Positions 35,550-44,210 of a DNA stretch of 64,000 bases are shown here, one piece after another (the first letter of the stretch is position 1; each line of letters opens with the position of its first letter). The position numbers and the translations under genes are program-made. The DNA comes from Rhizobium sp. PP-CC-3A-592 (GTDB taxonomy: Bacteria > Pseudomonadota > Alphaproteobacteria > Rhizobiales > Rhizobiaceae), in the NCBI RefSeq assembly GCF_003217095.1, contig NZ_QJSR01000001.1, positions 1,526,009 through 1,590,008 on the forward strand, read 5' to 3'. A model generated the notes under the pieces. That model saw only the letters and a program-made list of their open reading frames with translations, was not told where the DNA came from and made no database searches.

Positions 35550-37487
35550 TCAGGCCGCCTTGGTATCGGCAAGGCCGACCCAGAGATCGACCAGCTGCTT
35601 GAAGCGCCGCGCCATGTCGTCGATCGCGGTGGTATCGTCGATCTCGCCCGCCAGCCAGCGGCGTGCGGCATCCACGAAGATCGTGCGTCCCACGGCAAAG
35701 CCACGGACCTGACGCGAGGTGCGGGCGGCGGCAAAGCCGTCCTTCAGCGCCTCGTAGGATGCCTCGAGGCCCAGCAGAACCACACCGCGGCAGAGCGGAT
35801 CGCGCGTCTCGATGACGTCGTCGATGGCGCTCCAGGCGCTGCGGCTCGCCTGCGGCTCCAGCTTCCACCAGTCGGGCTTCAGGCCGGCATCGTAGAGTTC
35901 GTTCAGCGCCCGCGGAATGGTCGTGTCGTCCAGCGTGCCATGCTTGCCGGCGATGATCTCGATCAGGATTTCGCGGCCCACCTTGCGGGCCGCCTCGAAG
36001 GCGCTGCGCAGCTTGGCGATCTGGGTCGCCTTCATGTCAGCCGGATCGTCCGGGTGGTAGAAGCTCAGCACCTTGATGCAGTGATCGACCGGCCAGTCGA
36101 TGAGACGGCTGCCGAGATCCTGGCTGAACTCGAACTGCAGCGGGCGCGAGCCCGGCAGCTCGATCGGCTTTGCCACCCAGAAATCCCTGAGCGCTCCGGC
36201 CGCGTAGAGCGCGTCGCGGCCATATTTATCGTCGATCAGCATGCCGAAGCCCGGCCGGCCATCGGCGATCTTTGCCGCGGCCTTGACGGCGAGCACCTTG
36301 AAGGCGGGAATGCGCGCCAGCTTCCCGGCGTCGTCCCCGGCCATGTCCTCCAGCTGGCTGCGATGATCGATGGCAAGCGCCATCAGGCTCGGGATCTCGC
36401 GGCGGCGGGTGGTCGCCCAGTGCACATGGTTGATCGCCTCGTCCTTGCGCAGCGCATGTTCCTTGCTGCCGTTCTCCAGAAAGAACTGGAGCTCCGTCCA
36501 GGTCGGAATTTCCGGCGCACAGAGCAGCCGCGAGACGGCGAAGGCGCCGCAGGCATTGGCCCAGGTCGCAGACGTCGCATGCGGCTCGCCGGCCAGCCAG
36601 CCGCGCAGAAAGCCGGACATGAAGGCGTCGCCGGCACCGAGAACATTGTAGACCTCGATCGGGAAGCCTTTCCCGATGATGCCGTCTTCCAGATCGTTCG
36701 AAATCTCGCCGTCATAGACGATGCAGCCCATCGGGCCGCGCTTGAGCACGATCGTGGCGGTAGACTGCGCGCGAATGGTCTTCAGGGCGGCGAGAAGGTC
36801 GCTTTCGCCCGACGCGATCAGCACTTCCTCTTCCGTGCCGACGATCAGGTCGCAATCGGCAAGCACCGTCTTCAGATGCGCCGAGACATGGGCGGAAGCG
36901 ATATAGCGGTTGTCGCCGGCGTCGTGGCCGGCCAGACCCCAGAGGTTCGGGCGGTAGTCGATGTCGAACGCGATCTTGACGCCGGCAGCCTTCGCGATGC
37001 GGATCGCCTTGCGCTGCGCGGCATCGGTATTCGCTCGGGAGAAATGCGTGCCCGAGACGAGGATCGCGCGGGAAGACCGGATGAACGCCTCGTCGATATC
37101 GTCTTCGCAGAGCGCGTTGTCGGCACAGTTGTCGCGGTAGAACAGCAGCGGAAACGAGTGGTCGTTCTCGACGGCGAGGATCGCAAGGGCGGTCAGACGC
37201 TCGGGGTCCGTCACAATGCCCTTCGTTTCCACGCCTTCGCGGGTCAGCTGCTCCACGATGAAACGGCCCATCTGCTCCTTGCCGACGCGGGTGAGCAGTG
37301 CCGACTTCAGGCCGAGGCGGGCGGTGCCGACCGCGATATTGGTGGGGCAGCCGCCGACGGACTTGGCAAAGCTTGCCACGTCTTCCAGCCGGGTTCCGAT
37401 CTGCTGGCCGTAGAGATCGACCGAGGCGCGACCGATGGTGATGATGTCGAGCGGCCGTGCCGCATCCCTCTGGCTGATCCCGGTCAA
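35550..37487 (-). CDS. iolC: 5-dehydro-2-deoxygluconokinase fused to DUF2090
   Basis: The N-terminal half (about 1-320) is a PfkB kinase (DIITIGRASVDLYGQ at the start, GAGDAFMSGFLRG as ATP/anion hole) that phosphorylates 2-deoxy-5-keto-gluconate. The C-terminal half (about 325-645) is a DUF2090 domain with a TIM-barrel, aldolase-like pattern, possibly the IolJ-type step. The start is read as TTG at 37487, with GGGAGGATAGGAACG just before; an open frame extends 22 codons upstream but includes the operator region side. 645 residues. This fusion is usual in rhizobia. Confidence 0.93.
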   Translation of the reverse strand: MTGISQRDAARPLDIITIGRASVDLYGQQIGTRLEDVASFAKSVGGCPTNIAVGTARLGLKSALLTRVGKEQMGRFIVEQLTREGVETKGIVTDPERLTALAILAVENDHSFPLLFYRDNCADNALCEDDIDEAFIRSSRAILVSGTHFSRANTDAAQRKAIRIAKAAGVKIAFDIDYRPNLWGLAGHDAGDNRYIASAHVSAHLKTVLADCDLIVGTEEEVLIASGESDLLAALKTIRAQSTATIVLKRGPMGCIVYDGEISNDLEDGIIGKGFPIEVYNVLGAGDAFMSGFLRGWLAGEPHATSATWANACGAFAVSRLLCAPEIPTWTELQFFLENGSKEHALRKDEAINHVHWATTRRREIPSLMALAIDHRSQLEDMAGDDAGKLARIPAFKVLAVKAAAKIADGRPGFGMLIDDKYGRDALYAAGALRDFWVAKPIELPGSRPLQFEFSQDLGSRLIDWPVDHCIKVLSFYHPDDPADMKATQIAKLRSAFEAARKVGREILIEIIAGKHGTLDDTTIPRALNELYDAGLKPDWWKLEPQASRSAWSAIDDVIETRDPLCRGVVLLGLEASYEALKDGFAAARTSRQVRGFAVGRTIFVDAARRWLAGEIDDTTAIDDMARRFKQLVDLWVGLADTKAA

Positions 37488-37572
37488 CGTTCCTATCCTC
37501 CCGACATGCGGCGTGTGGTCTTTTTCGTTTTCGAATGGAGCCCCATGAAACATAAATTCCGCCGGTCCGTCA

Positions 37573-37594
37573 ATATAGAATTTTCATTCCATAT
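37573..37594. promoter_or_regulatory. Putative IolR operator before iolC
   Basis: A 22-bp dyad on the minus strand: ATAT-GGAA-TGAAAA-TTCT-ATAT. The core matches the S. meliloti IolR motif GGAA-N6-TTCC with one mismatch, and the ATAT flanks extend the symmetry. It lies about 90 bp upstream of the iolC start and covers the last codons and the stop of iolR, so repression would act from inside the regulator gene's 3' end. Confidence 0.65.
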
Positions 37595-38501
37595 CTGTAA
37601 CAGTCATAGTCGAAGCAAGGGGGCCACGACGTCGCTTTTCGGCGACGGCGACTGTCAGGGCCATGGCGAAGGCCATGCTGGCCGACAGCGAGCGAAAGCC
37701 CGCATGATCGGCCTCGACGATCTCGAACCAGACCTTGGAGGATTCGACCAGCGGCGAGAACGCGCTGTCGGTCAGCGACACGACCGGCACCTTGCGGTTT
37801 GCCAGAAGGCGGGCCTGATGGATGCTTTCGGAGGTATAGGGCGAAAAGCTGACGGCGAAGGCCGCGTCCCGCTGCCCGGCAAGCGCCAGGATATCGTCAT
37901 CGATGCCCGCGGCCGTGCCGACCATCTGGTAGCGGATCTTCAGCTTGCCGAAGGCATAGGCCATGTAGCCGGAGATCGGGTAGGACCGGCGCTTGGCGAT
38001 GAGGAAGATGGTGTCGGCCTTGGCCAGGATATCGACCGCCTGCTCGAAGGCGGCGGGATCGACCGAGCCGGCGATATTGTCGAGCGAGCGGTGGGCGGCG
38101 GCGACGAAACCGTTGAAGATCGCGCCGCTTTCCAACCGGCTGTGACCATTGTCGCCCAGCGCGCGCAGCCGCTCCTCATAGCCGGGATTGCGCTCGCGCA
38201 GCCGGGCCCGAAAAATCTGCTGCAGGCTGGAAAAGCCCTCGAAGCCGAAATGCTGGGCGAAGCGAACGAGGGTCGAGGGCTGCACGTCGGCGGCGGCAGC
38301 AATGCTTGCGGCCGTGCCGAAGGCGATCTCGTCGGGCTGATCGAGCGCATAGGCCGCCACCTGGCGCAGGCGCTTGGGCAGTTGCGCCTTGCGCTCCAGA
38401 ATGACCGCCTTCAGCGCATCGAAATCCTGCGGCACGGCGGCGAGCGTCACGGCTGCGTCCTCTTCACCTTCGACATCCCGCGCGCTCTCGGCATCCGGCA
38501 T
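37584..38501 (-). CDS. iolR: RpiR-family inositol repressor IolR
   Basis: 305 residues. An RpiR N-terminal helix-turn-helix (LRQVAAYALDQPDEIAFGTAASIAAAADVQPSTLVRFAQHFGF) is followed by a SIS sugar-phosphate-binding domain (IFLIAKRRSYPISGYMAYAF, then AVSFSPYTSESIHQARL). The start at 38501 is preferred for GAGGA 11 bases upstream; the frame is open to 38609. Established: S. meliloti IolR represses iol genes and is relieved by an inositol catabolite. It lies upstream of iolC on the same strand. Confidence 0.93.
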   Translation of the reverse strand: MPDAESARDVEGEEDAAVTLAAVPQDFDALKAVILERKAQLPKRLRQVAAYALDQPDEIAFGTAASIAAAADVQPSTLVRFAQHFGFEGFSSLQQIFRARLRERNPGYEERLRALGDNGHSRLESGAIFNGFVAAAHRSLDNIAGSVDPAAFEQAVDILAKADTIFLIAKRRSYPISGYMAYAFGKLKIRYQMVGTAAGIDDDILALAGQRDAAFAVSFSPYTSESIHQARLLANRKVPVVSLTDSAFSPLVESSKVWFEIVEADHAGFRSLSASMAFAMALTVAVAEKRRRGPLASTMTVTDME

Positions 38502-38561
38502 CCTGCAGTCATCCTCGTTTCCTGCGCTCCCATCGTAACGCATCGGGATCGTAACGCCTCG

Positions 38562-38589
38562 GGAACGAGAATGATAGAACGCCCGTTCC
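38562..38589. promoter_or_regulatory. Symmetric EcfG-like motif overlapping an IolR-like site
   Basis: GGAACG (38562-38567), 16 bp, CGTTCC (38584-38589). Read on either strand it gives GGAAC-N17-CGTT, a perfect EcfG general-stress promoter, pointing to the amidotransferase on plus and to iolR on minus. The right half also forms AGAA-CGCCCG-TTCC (38576-38589), an IolR-type site with one mismatch. Either or both readings may be real. Confidence 0.5.
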
Positions 38590-38748
38590 AAATGCCGACT
38601 GTCGCCCAAAGAGCACAGACGAATGTTAACGCATTTTTACCATCTTCCGCCGGAAGATCGCCAAGGCTTATGGTTAACAACGCCCAAGCATGCGATTCGC
38701 GACCGCCGATCGATCCGGCACATAAATCTGGCAAGGAGTTTCAGCAAC

Positions 38749-39555
38749 ATGTGCCGATGGGCAGCCTATCGCGGAGAGCCGATCTATCTGGAGGACCTCG
38801 TGTCCTCGCCGGCGCATTCGCTGATCGAGCAGTCGCACTGCGCCACGCGGGCAAAGACCGCCACGAATGGCGACGGCTTCGGCATCGCCTGGTACGGCGA
38901 CCATCCCGAGCCCGGCCGCTACCGCGACATCCTGCCGGCCTGGTCGGACTGCAATCTGAAGAGCATCGCCCGCCAGATCCGCTCGCCCCTGTTTCTCGCC
39001 CATGTCCGGGCCGCGACCGGCGGCGGCACGCGCCGCGACAATTGCCACCCCTTCGTCCATGGCCGCTGGTCGTTCATGCACAATGGCCAGATCGGCGGCT
39101 TCGAGCATCTGCGCCGGCCGATGGAGGCCATGCTGGACGATGCGCTCTACACGGCGCGCACCGGCACGACCGACAGCGAGTTGCTGTTCCTGATGGCCCT
39201 GCAGTTCGGCCTCGACCGCGATCCCTTGGGCGCGATGGCGGAGACGCTGTCCTTCGTCGAGCGGCTGGCGGCACATATGAAGCACGAGGTTCTGGTGCGG
39301 TTCACCGCTGCCTTTTCCGACGGGATCGATCTCTATGCCGTGCGCTATGCGTCCGACCGGTTCGCGCCCACGCTCTATGCCGCGCCGATGGGGCCGCAGG
39401 GCGGATACTGCCTCGTCTCCGAACCGCTCAACGACGACGACGATGCCTGGGTGGAGATCCCCGAGGGAACGGCCGTCGTGCTTGGCGAGAACGGCATCGA
39501 CATGCGGATCTTCCACCTCGATCCGGAGATCGAGGCGAAGCGGGCGCTAGGCTAG
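38749..39555 (+). CDS. Class II glutamine amidotransferase (EgtC/YafJ-like)
   Basis: 268 residues. The catalytic Cys is residue 2 (MCRWAAYRGEPIYLEDL), which fixes the start at 38749; AAGGAG lies 10 bases upstream. The Ntn-hydrolase core shows GDGFGIAWYG, FLAHVRAATGGG and the CHPFVHGRWSFMHNG glutamine-binding region. There is no synthase domain, so the acceptor is unknown; relatives include EgtC of ergothioneine synthesis, but no egtB/egtD gene is nearby. Its stop overlaps the coaBC stop by 4 bp in convergent orientation. Confidence 0.9.
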   Translation: MCRWAAYRGEPIYLEDLVSSPAHSLIEQSHCATRAKTATNGDGFGIAWYGDHPEPGRYRDILPAWSDCNLKSIARQIRSPLFLAHVRAATGGGTRRDNCHPFVHGRWSFMHNGQIGGFEHLRRPMEAMLDDALYTARTGTTDSELLFLMALQFGLDRDPLGAMAETLSFVERLAAHMKHEVLVRFTAAFSDGIDLYAVRYASDRFAPTLYAAPMGPQGGYCLVSEPLNDDDDAWVEIPEGTAVVLGENGIDMRIFHLDPEIEAKRALG

Positions 39556-40823
39556 TCCAGTCTCGAGGCGATCAGCGCCGCGAGCTTTTCGGCGACCATG
39601 TCCTTGTCGAGTTCCGGCCAGCTTTCCTCGCTGTCGCGACCGATGACGGTCACACGGTTGCGCGTTCCCCCCATGACGCCGCCTGCAACGCCGCTACCGG
39701 CGGAAACATCGTTCGCGACGATGAAATCGGCGCCCTTGCGGGCGAGCTTCAAGCGGCCGTTCGCCACCGTATCGTCCGTTTCCGCGGCAAAGCCGACGAC
39801 AAGGCGCGGGCGCTGCGCATGATGGCCGACGGTCTTGAGGATATCGGGATTCTCCGTCAGCTGCAGCGGCGGCGGGCCCTCGCCCGGCGCCTTCTTGATC
39901 TTGGCCCCGGCGATATCGGCAACCCGCCAGTCGGCGACCGCTGCGACCATGACGGCGATATCGGCGGGCAAGGCGGCCAGCACCGCATCCCGCATCTCCA
40001 CCGCCGTCTGCACATGGACGACCGCAACGCCCTTCGGATCGGCCAGCGTCACCGGGCCGGAGACGAGCGTGACCTCTGCCCCGAGCCGCGCAAGCGCCGC
40101 CGCGATGGCGTGGCCCTGCCGACCGGAGGACCGGTTGGCGATGTAGCGCACCGGGTCGATCGGCTCGTGGGTCGGGCCCGAGGTGACGATGGCGCGGCGT
40201 CCGGAGAGCGGGCCGTTGGGCCCCGATGTCGGCCGTGTTGCCGAAAGGCGCGCTTCCACGGCGGCGACGATCTCGAGCGGCTCGGCCATGCGGCCCTCGC
40301 CGCGCTCGCCGCTCTCCGCCATTTCGCCGAGGCCCGGACCGACGAAGGCGATGCCGTCGCCCGCAAGGGTTTCGCGATTGCGGCGGGTGGCGGGGTGCAC
40401 CCACATTTTCGGGTTCATGGCCGGCGCCAGAAGCACCGGCCTGTCGGTGGCAAGCAGAATGGTGGAGGCGAGATCGTCCGTCAGGCCCTGCGCCATCTTC
40501 GCCATGATGTTGGCGGTCGCCGGCGCGACCAGAACGAGATCGCATTCCCGCGCCAGGCGGATATGGCCGACATCCTGCTCGTCCTCGCGGGAGAAAAGCT
40601 CGGTAAAAACCTTGTCGGCCGCCAATGCACCCACGGCAAGCGGGGTGATGAAGGCCTGCGCGCCTGCGGTCATGACCGGGCGGACGCTTGCGCCGCGCTC
40701 CCTGAGCCGGCGGATCAGGTCGAGGCTCTTATAGGCCGCGATGCCGCCGGAGATGATGAGGAGAATGCGCTTGCCGGAGAGGATCTCGGGCGACGTCTCT
40801 GACGAGGACTGGGATACAGGCAT
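39552..40823 (-). CDS. coaBC: Bifunctional phosphopantothenoylcysteine decarboxylase/synthetase
   Basis: Two steps of coenzyme A synthesis in one protein. The N-terminal CoaC flavoprotein has ILLIISGGIAAYKSLDLI, the active-site PAMNPKMW and AEHSR-like region; the C-terminal CoaB has TSGPTHEPIDPVRYIANRSSG and the lid KIKK. 423 residues from the ATG at 40823; the frame is open further upstream, but that sequence overlaps a repeat. In other rhizobia it adjoins dut and ubiB; here eight kilobases of inserted genes separate it from ubiB. Confidence 0.95.
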   Translation of the reverse strand: MPVSQSSSETSPEILSGKRILLIISGGIAAYKSLDLIRRLRERGASVRPVMTAGAQAFITPLAVGALAADKVFTELFSREDEQDVGHIRLARECDLVLVAPATANIMAKMAQGLTDDLASTILLATDRPVLLAPAMNPKMWVHPATRRNRETLAGDGIAFVGPGLGEMAESGERGEGRMAEPLEIVAAVEARLSATRPTSGPNGPLSGRRAIVTSGPTHEPIDPVRYIANRSSGRQGHAIAAALARLGAEVTLVSGPVTLADPKGVAVVHVQTAVEMRDAVLAALPADIAVMVAAVADWRVADIAGAKIKKAPGEGPPPLQLTENPDILKTVGHHAQRPRLVVGFAAETDDTVANGRLKLARKGADFIVANDVSAGSGVAGGVMGGTRNRVTVIGRDSEESWPELDKDMVAEKLAALIASRLD

Positions 40824-40859
40824 GAAACCACCGCTGCGGCATGATCGATGCACGACCCT

Positions 40860-40892
40860 AGAGCATTTCCAGCCGAAGCGAAATCGCTTCGG
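40860..40892. repeat. AGAGCATTTCC-type repeat with hairpin
   Basis: A unit starting AGAGCATTTCCAG followed by an 8-bp perfect stem CCGAAGCG/CGCTTCGG with loop AAAT (40873-40892). Units beginning TAGAGCAT are common intergenic elements in Rhizobiales; a divergent copy lies near 31072. It fills the gap between the phytochrome and coaBC. Confidence 0.5.
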
Positions 40893-40980
40893 CGTCGGAC
40901 AATGCGGCGAAAACAATCGGATAGCCGCGCGGATCCGGAATGCAGCGGTGGCGAATTCCCGATCGACGCGGCAAGGCGGT

Positions 40981-43566
40981 TTACGACTTCAGCAAGCTGC
41001 TCATCGTGTGCACCAGCGCCTCGCGCTCATAGGGCTTGCGCACCACGGGCACATCGGCAAAGCCGCTGGGGATGGGCGACATGTTGCCGTAGCCGGTGGC
41101 AAACAGGAAGGGGATATCCCGGCGCGTCAGCTCGGCTGCGACTTCGATGGAGGTGCCGGTGCCGAGGTTGACGTCGAGGATCGCCACATCCGGCTTGAAG
41201 GTGGCAAGCTTGGCCAGCGCCTCGTCAGCCGAGGCCGCCGTGAGAACCTTCTGGATGCCGTGATCGGACAGCATGCCTTCGACATCCATGGCGATCAGCA
41301 TCTGGTCTTCCACAAGCAGCACGCGGAGCTCCGGATCGAGATCGGCACCCGCTGCGGACGCATCCGGTCCGGCCGCGATACTACGGTTCTCGCCCTGATC
41401 CGACAGGGACACGTGCTTGGCCGGCAACATGAAATCCGCCTCCACCCCGCCTGGGGCGTAGGTCACGGTGCTGCGCCCGTCGAGATCGAAGGGAACGCTG
41501 CGGTCGATCAGCGCGCTGCCGAAGCCGGTGCGCGTCGGTGGAAGGACGGCCGGGCCGCCGCTTTCGCGCCAGGCGATCTCGCAATCGCCAGCCTGCGTCA
41601 GGCGCCAGCTGACCGACAGAGCGCCGCCCGGCCGGGACAGGGCGCCGTACTTGGCGGCATTGGTCGACAGCTCGTGCAGCACCAGCGCCATGACGGAGAA
41701 GGCGCGTGCGTTGAGCAGCACGGGCGGCCCGGCAAGGTCGATGGCGTTGGCCGTGTTGCGGTAGGGGCTCAGCTCCGCATCGAGCAGGTCCGACAACATG
41801 CCGCCGCCATCGCCGCGCACGACCTGATCATGGGCAAAGGAGAGCGCCTGAATACGGCCCTTCAGGGAGGTCACGTATTCTGTCAGGCTGCGACCGTCGC
41901 CGACCGGCTGGCTGACGAGCGACTTGATCAGGGCGAGGATGTTCTTGACCCGGTGGTTCAACTCCTCGTTCAGCATGCGCTGGCGCACGTCGGCGCGGCT
42001 GCGCTCCTCCGCCATCAACTCGCTGTGCCGCAAGCCGATTTCCACGAGGGCTGCGCGCGTCACCTCGGCGATCTCGCGATCGGCCTCGGTCCAGGGCTGG
42101 GCCTGAAGCTGCACGATTTCCTTCCAGATCGCAAAGCTCTTGCGCGGGGTCAGGCGCTCGCCCAAAGGGCCGCTCTCATAGGACTTGTTGGGGTCGCCGC
42201 CCCAGTTCAGCGTTTGTGCGAATTCCTTGCGGAAGAAGAACAGATAGTCGCGATGCAGCTGTGTCAGCGGCACGGCCAGCATGCCTGCGGCCTGCTCGCG
42301 GAAGGTCTCGGCCTCCGGCAGGCGCTGCGCCATGGCATGCGTCGCCCAGACCTGACCCGCGACGACGGACCCCATGAGCCGAAGGATCGCCGGCACGGCG
42401 CTGGCCGGCGGCGCCGACCCGACGGTCGTCCATGTCCCGTTCATCCAGAGCCCGATGCCGTCACAGGCCATGAGCGAGGTGAAGTGCGAGAGATGATCGC
42501 GCAGAAGCTCGCCCATGTCGGCATGGTGCGAGGCCATGCGCAGGAAGCGATCGAGCGAGGCGCGGGCGCGGTTGGCGGTGACGAGCTTTTGCTTCTGCTT
42601 CAGGGCATGCAGATGGAGGGAGAAGAACTCGCCGAACATTTCGGCCGCCACGCGCTGCGCCATGGGCAGGATCCGCGGCTGGTAATGATGGCAGGCGATG
42701 AGGCCCCAGAGCTTGCCGTCAACGATGATGGAGATCGACATGGAGGCGGCGACGCCCATGTTGCGCAGATATTCGCAATGGATGGGCGAGACGCTGCGCA
42801 GATGCGCAAGCGACATGTCGAGCGCTTCGCCGGAGACGTCGATTTCCGGAACGAGCGGAATGCGCGCGCCGCTGGCGTCGCCGATGATGCGGATGGTGTT
42901 CTGCAGGTAGAGCGCGCGCGCCTGCTGCGGGATGTCGCTTGCCGGGAAATACTGCCCGAGGAAGCTTTCGAGATCGCCGCGCTTGGCTTCGGTCACCACC
43001 TTGCCGGCGCCGTCCTGCTCGAACGCGTAGATCATCACCCGGTCGTAGCCGAGCATGCCGCGGATGAGGCGGGCCGACTGGCGCAGGAGCTGATCGACGT
43101 CGTCGATATCGGTGATACGGCCGATCAGCGTGCGCGCGAGCTGCAACGGCTGCCCGTCCGTCGCCGGCTCGAACTCGATGATGACGGTGGCCTTGTTGAG
43201 GTGGATGGAAACGTCGTAAGCGCCGTTCGCAAGCTTCAGGGCCGACAGCAGCGCCGGGCGGCTGCCGTCGCGCAGGGCCGCCACGGCATTGCGCAGGGTG
43301 TGCGTCGCCTCGTAGCCGATCAGCGCTTCCAGCGGCTGGCCATTGACCTCGCCCTCCAGACCGAGAACACCCGGCGCATTGGCGGAATGGCGCAGCACCA
43401 TGCCGGCACGCGCGTCGCAGGCGAGCAGGCAGCCATGCGACTGGATGCTGCCAGGGATATGGATCGGCTCGCGGTCGCAATTGGTCAGGTTGATCGGCTC
43501 GCCCGGCTTCACCATACGGCCTGCCGCCGGCGTGTTCTGGACAGTCGTCAGGTCATTCGGCAGCAT
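40981..43566 (-). CDS. bphP: Bacteriophytochrome with HWE kinase and receiver
   Basis: Red/far-red photoreceptor of 861 residues. PAS (about 20-130) holds the biliverdin-binding Cys30 in NCDREPIHIPGS. GAF (150-315) has Asp211-Ile-Pro and His263. PHY (335-510) keeps the tongue motif PRKSF at 474-478. The output is a HWE-family histidine kinase: His538 in NHRVKN, HEL-N box with Asn636, and W666-x-E668. A fused receiver (745-861) carries Asp798 in ILDVNLG. Domain order and kinase class resemble Agrobacterium Agp2, a bathy phytochrome; the ground state here is inference. It overlaps the heme oxygenase gene by 14 bp. Confidence 0.95.
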   Translation of the reverse strand: MLPNDLTTVQNTPAAGRMVKPGEPINLTNCDREPIHIPGSIQSHGCLLACDARAGMVLRHSANAPGVLGLEGEVNGQPLEALIGYEATHTLRNAVAALRDGSRPALLSALKLANGAYDVSIHLNKATVIIEFEPATDGQPLQLARTLIGRITDIDDVDQLLRQSARLIRGMLGYDRVMIYAFEQDGAGKVVTEAKRGDLESFLGQYFPASDIPQQARALYLQNTIRIIGDASGARIPLVPEIDVSGEALDMSLAHLRSVSPIHCEYLRNMGVAASMSISIIVDGKLWGLIACHHYQPRILPMAQRVAAEMFGEFFSLHLHALKQKQKLVTANRARASLDRFLRMASHHADMGELLRDHLSHFTSLMACDGIGLWMNGTWTTVGSAPPASAVPAILRLMGSVVAGQVWATHAMAQRLPEAETFREQAAGMLAVPLTQLHRDYLFFFRKEFAQTLNWGGDPNKSYESGPLGERLTPRKSFAIWKEIVQLQAQPWTEADREIAEVTRAALVEIGLRHSELMAEERSRADVRQRMLNEELNHRVKNILALIKSLVSQPVGDGRSLTEYVTSLKGRIQALSFAHDQVVRGDGGGMLSDLLDAELSPYRNTANAIDLAGPPVLLNARAFSVMALVLHELSTNAAKYGALSRPGGALSVSWRLTQAGDCEIAWRESGGPAVLPPTRTGFGSALIDRSVPFDLDGRSTVTYAPGGVEADFMLPAKHVSLSDQGENRSIAAGPDASAAGADLDPELRVLLVEDQMLIAMDVEGMLSDHGIQKVLTAASADEALAKLATFKPDVAILDVNLGTGTSIEVAAELTRRDIPFLFATGYGNMSPIPSGFADVPVVRKPYEREALVHTMSSLLKS

Positions 43567-44113
43567 GGAAAGCTCTCCGGAAGGCCGTCTCCGCGACCGT
43601 GAACGTGGCTCTGGAGGCGCTTGCGACGCGATCGATCTCGATGGCGTCGTCCGATTCCAGGAGATGCAGGAAGCGCGACCAACGGTCGCTCTTTTCCGCC
43701 TGTGCCGCAAGATGGCGTGCACCGAAGTCTGCCCGCAGCCCCAGTGCCTGGGCGCGGCGGTAGAGAAGCCGGGCGCCCAGCGCCGAGCCTTCGAGAACGT
43801 AGAGCATGCCGAGCATATCCTCCCGTGCGCCACCGATCGGCGGCACGGGCACCGCCTCGTCGGGATGGATGTCGAGATCGGCGAGATCGGCCCGGATGAG
43901 CGCGCCGAAGGCCTGCGCCGACCAGAGGGAGAGATCGTCCGGCCAGATCCGCTCTGCGAGCATCGTCTCGACGGGAATGCGGAAGGCACTCATACCGCGC
44001 AGATAGGTCTCGTAGGACGACAGGCTGTCGAAGGCGCCGATCATGTCATCGAGCGCCGCGTGGGCATCAGCAGTGCTCTCGCGGAGAAAGGCTCGGCGCG
44101 ACCGGTCGTGCAT
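43553..44113 (-). CDS. bphO: Biliverdin-forming heme oxygenase
   Basis: Cleaves heme to biliverdin, the chromophore of the downstream phytochrome. 186 residues from the ATG at 44113, with CCGGAA upstream; an in-frame TTG at 44134 has no ribosome site. The proximal His is in ESTADAHAALDD near residue 17, and the distal helix is LGMLYVLEGSALGARLL. Its stop lies inside the bphP start, implying translational coupling and matched production of chromophore and receptor. Confidence 0.93.
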   Translation of the reverse strand: MHDRSRRAFLRESTADAHAALDDMIGAFDSLSSYETYLRGMSAFRIPVETMLAERIWPDDLSLWSAQAFGALIRADLADLDIHPDEAVPVPPIGGAREDMLGMLYVLEGSALGARLLYRRAQALGLRADFGARHLAAQAEKSDRWSRFLHLLESDDAIEIDRVASASRATFTVAETAFRRAFHAAE

Positions 44114-44210
44114 AAAGAAATTCCGGAAATTCAATAAAAGAGGTCAGACAAGCTATAAGGGTCGGAATGGATTTCGGTTCCATTTCCGGCAATTTTTTTG
44201 AAAACTCCGC

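Noticed and set aside
33657-40802. A single plus-strand open frame of about 2380 codons running across the whole iol cluster and into coaBC
   Set aside because: It lies antisense to, or in another frame of, well-identified genes. High GC at third positions removes stop codons from the opposite frame. The product is Arg/Gly/Asp-rich low-complexity sequence.
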